Below are positions 1-6,732 of a stretch of DNA of 17,410 bases, piece by piece. The stretch comes from an uncultured bacterium. Its GTDB lineage: Bacteria > Patescibacteriota > Minisyncoccia > Phycocordibacterales > CAWITU01. Location: contig CAJBRS010000037.1 in the NCBI GenBank assembly GCA_903958115.1, positions 1-17,410 of the forward strand, written 5' to 3'. The position numbers and the translations under genes were made by a program. The notes below the pieces were generated by a model. It did not search any database. It was not told the origin of the DNA and was given only the letters and a program-made list of their open reading frames with translations. Position 1 is the first letter of the stretch. Each line of letters begins with the position of its first letter.

Positions 1-1
1 A

Positions 2-1351
2 CTATATCAACGCCCTAATCTGTGCCAACTCCTGCGCCAACCTGTTGTTAACTTTCAACTCGTTCTTTATTTTCTCACAAGAGTGAATCACTGTTGTGTG
101 ATCTCTATCCCCCAATTTTTGACCAATTGATGGGTAAGAAACATTGAAATCCTCTCTTAAGATATACATAGTGAGTTGTCTTGGTTTCACAACCTCTTTT
201 CTGCGGCTTTTGTCGTAAATACTGTCCTCCTCGATGTTGTAAAAACCCGCAATGATCTTTACTAGATCTTTCGCAGACAAGTTTTTTGTTGGTTTAGCAG
301 TATTTTTGATTAAATTTTTAACATCAGAGATACTTAAAACTCCTTTAATTTGGCTCTGCATTACAATGGTGTTCAATATACCCTCTAGCTCTCGAATGTT
401 ACCTTCCACAGAAGAGGCTACATAGTCCAAGATCTCTCTGGAGACAGGAGCTCCGCTAGAGCGCACCTTGGCCTCTAGGATGGCTAATCTTGACTCGTGG
501 TCTGGTTGTGGAATGTCCACCATCATTCCAGCCACAAAGCGCGATTTTAGACGATCCTCGAGGTTTGGAATGTAATTAGGGTGTTGATCTGAAGAAAATA
601 TAATTTGTTTGTTGTTTTCATACAAAACATTAAACAAATGGAAGAGTTCTTCCTGAGTCTTTTCTTTTCCAGATAGGAACTGAATGTCATCCATTATCAA
701 AACATCATATTTCCTATATTTTTCTTTAAATTGGTTGGCTTTGTTTAATTGTAGAGATGTTACGTAGTCTTGGGAGAATCTTTCTGAGGTGACATAAAAA
801 ACCCTTTTATCTCGGCAGGTGTGTTTAATGTGATTCCCTACGGCCTGCAGAAGATGAGTCTTCCCTCTTCCTGTATCGCCATAGATAAATAATGGATTAT
901 AAACAACAGGCTTTTTGATAATTGCTTGAGATGCTGCGTAGGCAAGCTCATTAAAAGGTCCAACAATAAAAGAATCAAAGGTATAGCGAGGATTCAGATT
1001 GTCTTCTTTGTTTATGTACATATCAGGAGTTATAAGGAGCTCTTTTGTCATTCCATCAACAACTCCTGGTTTAAAGGTGTTGTCTGAGGCCTTTTTTTCT
1101 CCACTTTTAGATATGACGTATTCTACAGATCTCACGGCTTCTGAATATTCACGTAATAACTTAAGAATTTGTTTATGAAAGCGATTTTTTATGCCGTCCC
1201 TAACAAAAATACTAGGAACAGAGACGTGCACTACCCCGTCATCAAATTTAACCACCTCTGTATCTTTAAGCCAGATATTAAAATTTGGTTTTGAAATAGT
1301 TATTCCTAACTCTACCAAAAGGCTGTTATTCCAAAACGATTTTATATCCAT
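2..1351 (-). CDS. dnaA: Chromosomal replication initiator protein DnaA
   Basis: A complete 449-residue DnaA, the AAA+ ATPase that binds DnaA boxes at oriC, melts the origin and loads the helicase. The N-terminal domain I (about residues 1-75, with the Trp-bearing NIWLKD stretch) is followed by a short linker. Walker A is GDTGRGKT (158-165), Walker B is VLIMDDIQF (217-225), and an arginine-finger region lies at LEDRLKSRF (264-272). The C-terminal DNA-binding domain IV has the basic KSRRK stretch (381-385) and the DnaA signature DRDHTTVIHSCEKI (415-428). The length is normal for the family. The ATG at 1351 gives a standard N-terminus. No Shine-Dalgarno site is visible upstream. A TATAAT lies on the minus strand at 1396-1391, about 40 nt before the start, and is a possible -10. 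The gene diverges from rpmH, as in many bacteria with oriC next to dnaA. Confidence 0.98.
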   Translation of the reverse strand: MDIKSFWNNSLLVELGITISKPNFNIWLKDTEVVKFDDGVVHVSVPSIFVRDGIKNRFHKQILKLLREYSEAVRSVEYVISKSGEKKASDNTFKPGVVDGMTKELLITPDMYINKEDNLNPRYTFDSFIVGPFNELAYAASQAIIKKPVVYNPLFIYGDTGRGKTHLLQAVGNHIKHTCRDKRVFYVTSERFSQDYVTSLQLNKANQFKEKYRKYDVLIMDDIQFLSGKEKTQEELFHLFNVLYENNKQIIFSSDQHPNYIPNLEDRLKSRFVAGMMVDIPQPDHESRLAILEAKVRSSGAPVSREILDYVASSVEGNIRELEGILNTIVMQSQIKGVLSISDVKNLIKNTAKPTKNLSAKDLVKIIAGFYNIEEDSIYDKSRRKEVVKPRQLTMYILREDFNVSYPSIGQKLGDRDHTTVIHSCEKIKNELKVNNRLAQELAQIRALI

Positions 1352-1515
1352 AAAGTAAATGAGGAAATTAAACGAAAGTTAATAAAAGTTATTATAAACA
1401 TTAAGAAAAAATAAAGAACTTCTCAAAAGTTTATAACTATGTTGATAAGCTGGGGAAAAGTTTATCAAACATGAAAGTTGAGTACAAGCAAACTCTATGC
1501 TATAGTTCCCCCATC
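1352..1515. other. Candidate oriC in the dnaA-rpmH gap
   Basis: This 164-bp AT-rich gap lies between divergent dnaA and rpmH, the usual place for a bacterial origin. It contains one near-consensus DnaA box on the minus strand (1448-1440, TTATCAACA, one mismatch to TTATCCACA). Weaker forms are on the plus strand at 1392-1400 (TTATAAACA) and 1462-1470 (TTATCAAAC). A direct repeat AAAAGTTTAT occurs at 1425-1434 and 1456-1465, 31 bp apart, about three helical turns. The 1352-1440 part is almost pure A/T and could be the unwinding element. The origin role is inferred from position and boxes; no perfect DnaA box is present. Confidence 0.5.
1478..1506 (+). promoter_or_regulatory. Sigma70-type promoter of rpmH
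   Basis: TTGAGT (1478-1483) is followed by a 17-bp spacer and TATAGT (1501-1506), preceded by TGC at 1498-1500, which makes it an extended -10. The -10 ends 9 nt before the rpmH ATG, so transcription should begin within about 0-4 nt of the start codon. This is the best-formed promoter in the window. Confidence 0.7.
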
Positions 1516-1650
1516 ATGTCACTTACATATCAACCAAAAAAGAGAAAAAGAGCTAAGACTCACGGTTTTTTAGTGCGTCAGAAGACAAAAGGAGGTCAAA
1601 AAACTCTTAAAAGACGACGACAAAAGGGTCGAAAGAAGCTAGCCGTCTAG
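1516..1650 (+). CDS. rpmH: 50S ribosomal protein bL34
   Basis: A 44-residue protein beginning MSLTYQPKKRKRAKTHGF and ending RRRQKGRKKLAV. This is the bL34 pattern: an N-terminal TYQPKKRKR block, the central HGF, and a basic RRR.KGRK..A tail. bL34 is a small basic protein of the large ribosomal subunit. The ATG at 1516 gives the usual family length and sits 9 nt after a -10 box, so the mRNA is probably leaderless or nearly so. It heads the rpmH-rnpA-yidC series, with rnpA starting 19 nt after the stop. The TKGGQ segment replaces the more usual TxNGR, a mild divergence. Confidence 0.97.
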   Translation: MSLTYQPKKRKRAKTHGFLVRQKTKGGQKTLKRRRQKGRKKLAV

Positions 1651-1669
1651 TTTTTACTCTTCTCCTTCT

Positions 1670-2017
1670 ATGCTACCCAGAAAAAATAGGGTTACAAAGG
1701 CTTTTTTCGAGGAAATTCTCGAAAAAAGCCTTTGTGTTCATACCCCCCTCTTTTCTTTCCGTTTTAGGAAATTACAGCCTGGCCAAGAAAATAAGTTTAC
1801 CGTTGTTGTCTCTAAAAAGGTGGCTAAAACTTCCGTAGAGAGGAATCTTTTAAAGAGAAGATCCCGAGCTGTTATTCAGGATACAACCAGAGATGATTTG
1901 AGAAATCGAAAGTTTGGTATTGCAGGGGTATTTTTTCTTAAGAAAGAAGCCTCTGCTGCGAGTTTTAATCTTCTAAAAGAAGAAATACAGCGTGTTATAA
2001 TTGAAGTTCTAAAATAA
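1670..2017 (+). CDS. rnpA: Ribonuclease P protein component
   Basis: A 115-residue RNase P protein, the protein cofactor of the ribozyme that removes 5' leaders from pre-tRNA. The N-terminus MLPRKNRVTK and the FSFRFRK strand fit the family. The RNA-binding signature is present as SVERNLLKRR (usual pattern xxxRNRxKRxxR); one Arg of the RNR is replaced by Leu. The length is typical (about 105-125). It lies between rpmH and yidC in the conserved order and probably shares the rpmH transcript, since no promoter or ribosome-binding site stands out in the 19-nt gap. Codons 9-22 contain a perfect 18-bp inverted repeat, listed separately, which could lower rnpA output relative to rpmH. Confidence 0.96.
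   Translation: MLPRKNRVTKAFFEEILEKSLCVHTPLFSFRFRKLQPGQENKFTVVVSKKVAKTSVERNLLKRRSRAVIQDTTRDDLRNRKFGIAGVFFLKKEASAASFNLLKEEIQRVIIEVLK
1694..1735 (+). repeat. Perfect 18-bp inverted repeat (hairpin) inside rnpA
   Basis: The left arm is 1694-1711 (ACAAAGGCTTTTTTCGAG) and the right arm 1718-1735, with a 6-nt loop at 1712-1717. All 18 pairs are Watson-Crick. The arms are codon-phased: the left encodes TKAFFE and the right LEKSLC of RnpA. It starts 24 nt after the rnpA ATG. No T-run follows, so it is not a standard terminator. Possible roles are an mRNA processing or attenuation element, or a domesticated palindromic insertion. Confidence 0.85.
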
Positions 2018-2024
2018 AATTTAT

Positions 2025-2768
2025 ATGATCCAATATTTTTTTAAACCGTTCTTTTACATTCCCCTTTATAACGCCCTTGCTTTTATTATAGCTCACCTAC
2101 CACACGCAGACTTAGGTATTGCTGTTATTATTTTAACAGTAGTTGTTAAGCTGATTATTTTCCCAGTAAATGTCAGTGCTATTAAAACTCAAGCAAAACT
2201 TAAAGAGCTTGAGCCAGAGTTGGAGGCTATTAAAGAAAAATATCCCAAAGATCGTGAAGCGCTAGCCAGAGAGACAATGAATGTCTATCAGAAAAATAAA
2301 ATTAATCCTTTCGGAAGTTTGTTGCCGGTTTTAATTCAGTTCCCGATAATTATTTCTCTCTATACTATTTTTAGAAGCTCGGGTCTGCCAATTATTAATC
2401 AAGATCTTTTGTATCCCTTTATTCACTCCCCTATCTTAGCCAACGTTCTATTCTTAAATATTATTGATGTAGCCAAAAAAAGCTTAATGTTGGCCGTAAT
2501 TGTGGCTATTACTCAATATATTCAAGTTCAATTTTCTATTCCCGCTATTAAAAAATTGGAAGGTCAACCAACCTTTAAAGATGATTTGGCTCGTAGTATG
2601 AATATTCAAATGAGATTTATACTACCCTTATTCACCGCTTACATAGCCTATATTACTTCTGGAGCGGTGGCTCTTTACTTTATAACAAACAATTTTTTTG
2701 CTATAGGACAAGAAATCTATGTTCGTAAGAAATTACGCAAACATCAAATACCAGTTGTTACTTCTTAG
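2025..2768 (+). CDS. yidC: YidC/Oxa1-family membrane protein insertase
   Basis: A 247-residue short-form YidC without the large periplasmic domain of Gram-negative homologues. It inserts and folds inner-membrane proteins, alone or with Sec. The conserved core runs from the first core helix (LGIAVIILTVVVKLIIFPVN, about 30-49) through the charged cytoplasmic hairpin (about 55-90, KEKYPKD...KINPFG) to the LLPVLIQFPI and GAVALYFITNNFFAIGQ helices. The hydrophilic-groove Arg of the first core helix (E. coli R366, B. subtilis R73) aligns with Lys42 here. The gene starts 7 nt after rnpA without a clear ribosome-binding site. Its 3' end overlaps the convergent minus-strand gene by 11 nt. Confidence 0.96.
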   Translation: MIQYFFKPFFYIPLYNALAFIIAHLPHADLGIAVIILTVVVKLIIFPVNVSAIKTQAKLKELEPELEAIKEKYPKDREALARETMNVYQKNKINPFGSLLPVLIQFPIIISLYTIFRSSGLPIINQDLLYPFIHSPILANVLFLNIIDVAKKSLMLAVIVAITQYIQVQFSIPAIKKLEGQPTFKDDLARSMNIQMRFILPLFTAYIAYITSGAVALYFITNNFFAIGQEIYVRKKLRKHQIPVVTS

Positions 2769-4116
2769 TGGTTGTAGCAGTCGAAGTGCTTGCAGTAGGA
2801 GCTAGTTGAAGGCCCCATAAAGTTAGATCGTTTTTATTAACAAATGTTAAGTAATCCTCTTTGCTATCTAAGGAAAGGTTTGTTGCGTCAATATTTTGTC
2901 CAGCTAGTTGAGAGAGTGCTGCAATTCGTTTTGATTCCCCCGTTGTAAGATTAATACTCCATATAGAGTCAGAGAAAGAGATCACTCCTTTATACCAATC
3001 ATCTGGGTACGATGCGTTCGGTAGACTTCCCGGGATAGCACAATATAGAAGGGGTGTCTTGAGGGAGCTCCACACACATTTTTCAGGCAGGGTCTTCAAG
3101 GAATAATCTTGGGAACTTTTGTTTTTAACATTGTATATACTAAGGCTTAATGGGTTTGTAGAGTTGCTATTTGAGTACAATATAAAAGAAAGATCTGGGG
3201 AAGGAAGAACTGTAAGTCCGTCAACATCCCCTAGTAAATGTGAATATTTACCTGTCGATATATTAACAAGATAACTGAAACCTGCGACACCAAAACTTGG
3301 TTTCGTTGTCATTACTATGTATTTATTTGTCGCCCAGTAAGGAATCCATTCACTTATTGGGGAGGTCCAGATGGTTGATTGTTTGGTTCCGTCAAAATTT
3401 GAGATTATTCCAGGGTTATTAGGGATTGTGAGAAGGGTAAAGATTGATTTTTTGTCAGGTGAAACGACTACTTCTGTGGCATGGTCTGATAAAAGTATTG
3501 TGTTTAGGTTGTAGTTTGTGGGGGTGGAACTACTTGTGGAGGCATTCTTTGATAGATTCCCGTAATAGGTATTTACAATATCAGAGTTGTCGTTTTGTAC
3601 AGACATCAGTATGGTGGAACTTCCAGAAGCATTGAAGGAAGCACTGTATATTTTAGGAAAAGTAGTGTTTGAGATTCTGTTGGTAGTGAGATCGTCAATT
3701 AAGGTCTCGTATGTTTGCCCCGTTCCCCTCTCCATGTATCTTATGTAGGTTTTGTTTATTTTTTCGGTTTTAGTAAGAGTTCCAGCAATAGTAGAAGTGG
3801 AAGTGGTAGAAATAGTTTGTCTATCAAGCATTATACTTCCAGAGACGGGCACGATAGTGATGTGGCGTAAAATTGGATAAGGGAGAGACGAGTTGGTAGA
3901 GGTTCCTGAATTTGAACCTACAATGATGTTGTTGTTAGAGGAAGAATTACTAGAAGAGTTGCTTTGGCCAAAAGGAAAAAAATTCTGAAGACTAAAACTG
4001 TTTCCATAAGGAGAATTTGAAGCTTGCCTATTTAAGTAATAGTAGAAACCAAAAAGTCCTGCTCCTGCAAGGAAGGCAAAAATTATTATTATAAGAAATA
4101 GAGTTTTGCGTTGCAT
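2758..4116 (-). CDS. Membrane-anchored beta-propeller-like surface protein
   Basis: A 452-residue protein of unknown function. An N-terminal hydrophobic segment (about 5-27) looks like an uncleaved signal anchor. A Ser/Asn-rich spacer (about 32-80) leads to a large extracytoplasmic region. There, repeated short strands with patterns such as SPDKKSIFTLL, NISTGKYSHLL and NLTTGESKRIA suggest a WD40/TolB-like propeller; this fold is inferred. The tail TASTSTATTTKK is low-complexity. It is the last gene of the minus-strand run, 44 nt after the second pilin. It has its own likely -10 (TGGTAGAAT, 4137-4129), so it may be transcribed separately. The start at 4116 places the charged MQRK directly before the membrane segment. 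Its stop overlaps yidC tail-to-tail. Confidence 0.8.
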   Translation of the reverse strand: MQRKTLFLIIIIFAFLAGAGLFGFYYYLNRQASNSPYGNSFSLQNFFPFGQSNSSSNSSSNNNIIVGSNSGTSTNSSLPYPILRHITIVPVSGSIMLDRQTISTTSTSTIAGTLTKTEKINKTYIRYMERGTGQTYETLIDDLTTNRISNTTFPKIYSASFNASGSSTILMSVQNDNSDIVNTYYGNLSKNASTSSSTPTNYNLNTILLSDHATEVVVSPDKKSIFTLLTIPNNPGIISNFDGTKQSTIWTSPISEWIPYWATNKYIVMTTKPSFGVAGFSYLVNISTGKYSHLLGDVDGLTVLPSPDLSFILYSNSNSTNPLSLSIYNVKNKSSQDYSLKTLPEKCVWSSLKTPLLYCAIPGSLPNASYPDDWYKGVISFSDSIWSINLTTGESKRIAALSQLAGQNIDATNLSLDSKEDYLTFVNKNDLTLWGLQLAPTASTSTATTTKK

Positions 4117-4128
4117 GATGTCTATATA

Positions 4129-4137
4129 ATTCTACCA
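4129..4137 (-). promoter_or_regulatory. Extended -10 for the propeller-like gene
   Basis: On the minus strand TGGTAGAAT (TGn plus a TAGAAT hexamer) ends 12 nt before the ATG at 4116, which predicts a 5' leader of about 5 nt. No convincing -35 is seen. Confidence 0.4.
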
Positions 4138-4160
4138 GACTTTATCAAAATCTGCTGGCG

Positions 4161-4745
4161 CTAATTGTTTCCACTGCCTAAATTCCCTACATTAAGGTTG
4201 GTATTGCCAAGACTCTGAGTAAGTGAGTCTGTTCCACCATTTCCTGAATTTTGAAGTTGTAATTTGCCTGCGTCTATATAATCCGCGTCTTCTAGTGCGC
4301 TACTACTTGATGAATTGGAGGAGTTTGTTTGTTGTGGTGTTACTACTGCCGCTCCAGTAGCCGCCCCGTTTGTGGTGTCCCCTCCGACTTGTAAATTCAT
4401 ATTCAATAACGCGGGATTGATCGTATTTAGTATTAGCCATGAAATCAGGGCTAAAAGTAACCCCCACAAGGCCGATGTAATTCTGTCTTTCCCCTCCTCT
4501 TTTCCTCCAATAGCATCCGTCGACATGTATTCAATACCTCCAATAACTATCATTATGACTGCGAGACCTGCGGCTACTCCAATGCCTATTTCAAACAAGT
4601 GTTGTAAATATGTACTTAGATTTGTTGGGTCGATATTGTCTCCTAGGGCGGGGATTTGAGCGAGGGGTTGGTAACCTTCAGCGAAAGCACTTTTAAAATA
4701 TAAAACGACTGTTGCTAATGAAATTATTCTTAATATTTTTTTCAT
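4161..4745 (-). CDS. TrbC/VirB2-like pilin
   Basis: A 194-residue protein with a signal peptide (MKKILRIISLATVVLYFKSAFA, about 1-22). It is followed by two hydrophobic helices (about 50-70 and 90-112) around a short charged loop with YMSTDAIGGKEEGKDRI. This two-helix layout is that of TrbC/VirB2 pilins and of the related CPR membrane proteins. The Ser/Asn/Gly-rich tail (about 125-194) is probably extracellular. The ATG at 4745 is preferred over the upstream in-frame ATG at 4769: it begins directly at the signal peptide and overlaps the TGA of the preceding gene (ATGA), which implies translational coupling. The central 70 residues are almost identical to the preceding gene. As a pilin-like subunit it could form or line the pilus or channel of the secretion system. 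Confidence 0.82.
   Translation of the reverse strand: MKKILRIISLATVVLYFKSAFAEGYQPLAQIPALGDNIDPTNLSTYLQHLFEIGIGVAAGLAVIMIVIGGIEYMSTDAIGGKEEGKDRITSALWGLLLALISWLILNTINPALLNMNLQVGGDTTNGAATGAAVVTPQQTNSSNSSSSSALEDADYIDAGKLQLQNSGNGGTDSLTQSLGNTNLNVGNLGSGNN
4546..4586. repeat. 41-bp exact repeat, copy in the second pilin gene
   Basis: This stretch is identical to 5481-5521. It lies in the first membrane helix of the pilin domain and is the core of a longer homologous tract (about 4380-4600 against about 5320-5535), so the two genes are tandem duplicates. Confidence 0.9.
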
Positions 4746-5656
4746 TGTTGTCTGTAAAGGGGCCCCCAATAATGATTGCTGGAATTACCAGCTATTGATC
4801 CAGTGCTTTGTATTTGGTTTTTTAGAATTGCTAGTGCCGCTTGAGTGCTGTTTGTTGGGTCAGCTAAGGCTGCGTCAGAATCATAGCCGAGTTTCTTTAC
4901 AGCAGAATCTCCTGTGGAAAGTGAATACAACCCCTCTGAGTAAGTATTGCCGACGTCAGTTCCTTGAGAGTGATCGATGTTGTCATTTGGATTAAAACCG
5001 GATTCACTGTTTGCAATACCAGCTAGTAAATTTACATAGCCTTGGGCGGTGACATTTCCATCAGGAAAATATTTTGCCTTATCTTCATCTGATAGAGGTA
5101 CATCCATTATGCCGGATTGGTTTACTAGATCCAATGCCTGTTCATTTGTGAGACCACTAGAAGATGGAAAGCCCTTGCCACTGGTGGCATAATCTGCTAC
5201 AGACGAACCATCTCCCCCGCTTCCGCCACTCCCCCCACCAACGTAGGAAGGGTTGCTGCTATTGTCTCCCGCCACACCAACACTAGAGGAGACTCCCGCT
5301 CCTTGTGTTACAACTGGGTCTACCTTCAAATTCATATTCAACAACGCAGGATTAATTGTATTTAAAATTAGCCATGATGTTAGTGCTAGAAGTAAACCCC
5401 ATAAGGCCGATGTAATTCTGTCCTTCCCCTCTTCTTTCCCCCCGATAGCATCCGTTGACATGTATTCAATGCCTCCTACTACTATCATTATGACTGCGAG
5501 ACCTGCGGCTACTCCAATGCCAATAGCAAAGATTTTCTGAAGATAATTACCTAAGTCGGTTGCCCCCCCGACATTAATACTAGTACCTAATACCGGAACT
5601 TGGGCAAGCGGAGTGTAGGTTGTGGCGTACGCGGTTTTGATTAAGAAATTAAGCAT
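4742..5656 (-). CDS. TrbC/VirB2-like pilin domain fused to a lytic transglycosylase domain
   Basis: A 304-residue two-part protein. Residues 1-11 (MLNFLIKTAYA) look like a short signal sequence. Residues about 12-112 are a TrbC/VirB2-like unit with two membrane helices (about 42-63 and 83-105), almost identical to the following gene. A Gly/Ser linker (about 115-165) leads to an SLT-type lytic transglycosylase domain (about 166-304). That domain shows IANSESGFNP with candidate catalytic Glu218, YSEGLYSLS (239-247, matching the usual SxGLxQ motif), the LADPTNSTQAALAIL helix, and a terminal HYWGPLYR. Such enzymes cut peptidoglycan so that a secretion apparatus can cross the wall (the VirB1 role). 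The stop of the preceding gene is in the same frame, four codons upstream of this ATG. The start is set by that stop. The fold assignment is strong; the fused role is inferred. Confidence 0.85.
   Translation of the reverse strand: MLNFLIKTAYATTYTPLAQVPVLGTSINVGGATDLGNYLQKIFAIGIGVAAGLAVIMIVVGGIEYMSTDAIGGKEEGKDRITSALWGLLLALTSWLILNTINPALLNMNLKVDPVVTQGAGVSSSVGVAGDNSSNPSYVGGGSGGSGGDGSSVADYATSGKGFPSSSGLTNEQALDLVNQSGIMDVPLSDEDKAKYFPDGNVTAQGYVNLLAGIANSESGFNPNDNIDHSQGTDVGNTYSEGLYSLSTGDSAVKKLGYDSDAALADPTNSTQAALAILKNQIQSTGSIAGNSSNHYWGPLYRQQ
5481..5521. repeat. 41-bp exact repeat, copy in the pilin-transglycosylase gene
   Basis: The partner of 4546-4586, in the same reading frame and same orientation. 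The surrounding 200 bp differ mainly at third codon positions. Confidence 0.9.
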
Positions 5657-5668
5657 ATTATTGGCGCT

Positions 5669-6691
5669 TTAAAATCCAAAGAAATTTTTGGAAGACTGTC
5701 CAAAATTTAGATTAAAACTTTTTGAGGCAGATTGGAGTATTTTACCAATAGCTGAAATTTCTACAGATACTACAGAATTTCCAGTGGAGCCATTGTCATT
5801 TCTGAAAGTCATATTGTCCTGAGTCGACGGTACATTTATGGCTGTGTTGTTCATTGACCAATTGTAAGATAGTGAAGAATTGTTTCTTGTGTCTGTACTG
5901 AAAAAATAAGGGTAGGCCTCAAAAGTTCCTTCTTTTCCATTCAAATTGAAATCAGCCATAACAGCCTTATTGAAGAGAACACCTAAAAGAGAATTTGTTT
6001 GATAAATCAAGGTTTCTGTATCACTTGGTCCTACTTCTATTACTTTTGAGGCTTGGATACTTCCGTCCTGATTTTGAACATTCACTTGTACTTGTGTAGA
6101 TCCAGCAATTGCTTCTCCAGTTAGAGTAAGGGTGTTTTTACCATACCCAGAAAGGCTTCCCAAAACAGTATTATCTTTAGTCCATTTATATATTAGATTT
6201 TTAGCAGGTATTGGTGTGCCATCTGGTCCAATAAAATCTGGCATTGCCAAGAAAGTGATTTTCCCTTGTGATGGATATAAAGCTTTACCTTGATAAAAAG
6301 GTGGAACATATCCGTCTGATTGCCAAAGCAGGTCAAGATTTTCAGGGATTATTGTAATGGTTTGAGAAAATGGGGGGCCATCATTGGGAATAAGACTCAC
6401 TACTATCTTACTAACCTCTCCAGCGTTGCCGGTTGTCATTTTTAAGACCTTGTCCCCTGTTCCTGTCTGAACAACTTTCCCATTAAGAGACCATTTTATA
6501 AGAGCGGCATCCAAATTATTCCCGTAGCTATCCAAAGTAATAGTGACGGAGCTGTTTGGGGGAGGAACTTGTGGGTCCAAAGTAACATCAACTTGCTCCT
6601 GAATAACATCTGGGATGGCATTTAGTATAGACTCATCAGTTTGAGCATTTGCTACGGTGAAGAATATACCCAAAAGGAAAGATAAAATCAT
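5669..6691 (-). CDS. Secreted protein with Ig/PKD-like beta domains
   Basis: A 340-residue exported protein of unknown function. A short signal peptide (about 1-16, ending ANA) is followed by beta-rich sequence. Repeated motifs typical of PKD or Ig-like modules are visible: VTLDPQVPPPNSSVTITLDSYG, IKWSLNGKVVQTG, YKWTKDNTVLG and YNWSMNN. These suggest three such units at about 33-115, 130-220 and 240-335. Such modules usually serve as surface adhesion or scaffold parts. The fold is inferred from the strand pattern. The gene probably opens its own transcript: TATAAT ends 7 nt before the ATG. It is followed after 12 nt by the pilin-transglycosylase gene in the same frame, so the two should be co-expressed. 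Confidence 0.8.
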   Translation of the reverse strand: MILSFLLGIFFTVANAQTDESILNAIPDVIQEQVDVTLDPQVPPPNSSVTITLDSYGNNLDAALIKWSLNGKVVQTGTGDKVLKMTTGNAGEVSKIVVSLIPNDGPPFSQTITIIPENLDLLWQSDGYVPPFYQGKALYPSQGKITFLAMPDFIGPDGTPIPAKNLIYKWTKDNTVLGSLSGYGKNTLTLTGEAIAGSTQVQVNVQNQDGSIQASKVIEVGPSDTETLIYQTNSLLGVLFNKAVMADFNLNGKEGTFEAYPYFFSTDTRNNSSLSYNWSMNNTAINVPSTQDNMTFRNDNGSTGNSVVSVEISAIGKILQSASKSFNLNFGQSSKNFFGF

Positions 6692-6698
6692 TATCTAA

Positions 6699-6704
6699 AT
6701 TATA
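6699..6704 (-). promoter_or_regulatory. -10 box for the pilin sub-operon
   Basis: A perfect minus-strand TATAAT (6704-6699), preceded directly by TTG, ends 7 nt before the ATG at 6691. This predicts a leaderless mRNA for the Ig-like and pilin genes. No clear -35 is present. Confidence 0.55.
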
Positions 6705-6732
6705 CAATACATACAGTTTTGATAAAAGCCGG

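Noticed and set aside
4315..4659. Plus-strand open frame of 114 codons opposite the second pilin gene, with a similar one at 5253-5540 opposite the first.
   Set aside because: Both are antisense shadows of the duplicated pilin core; their similarity reflects that duplication and there is no start signal.
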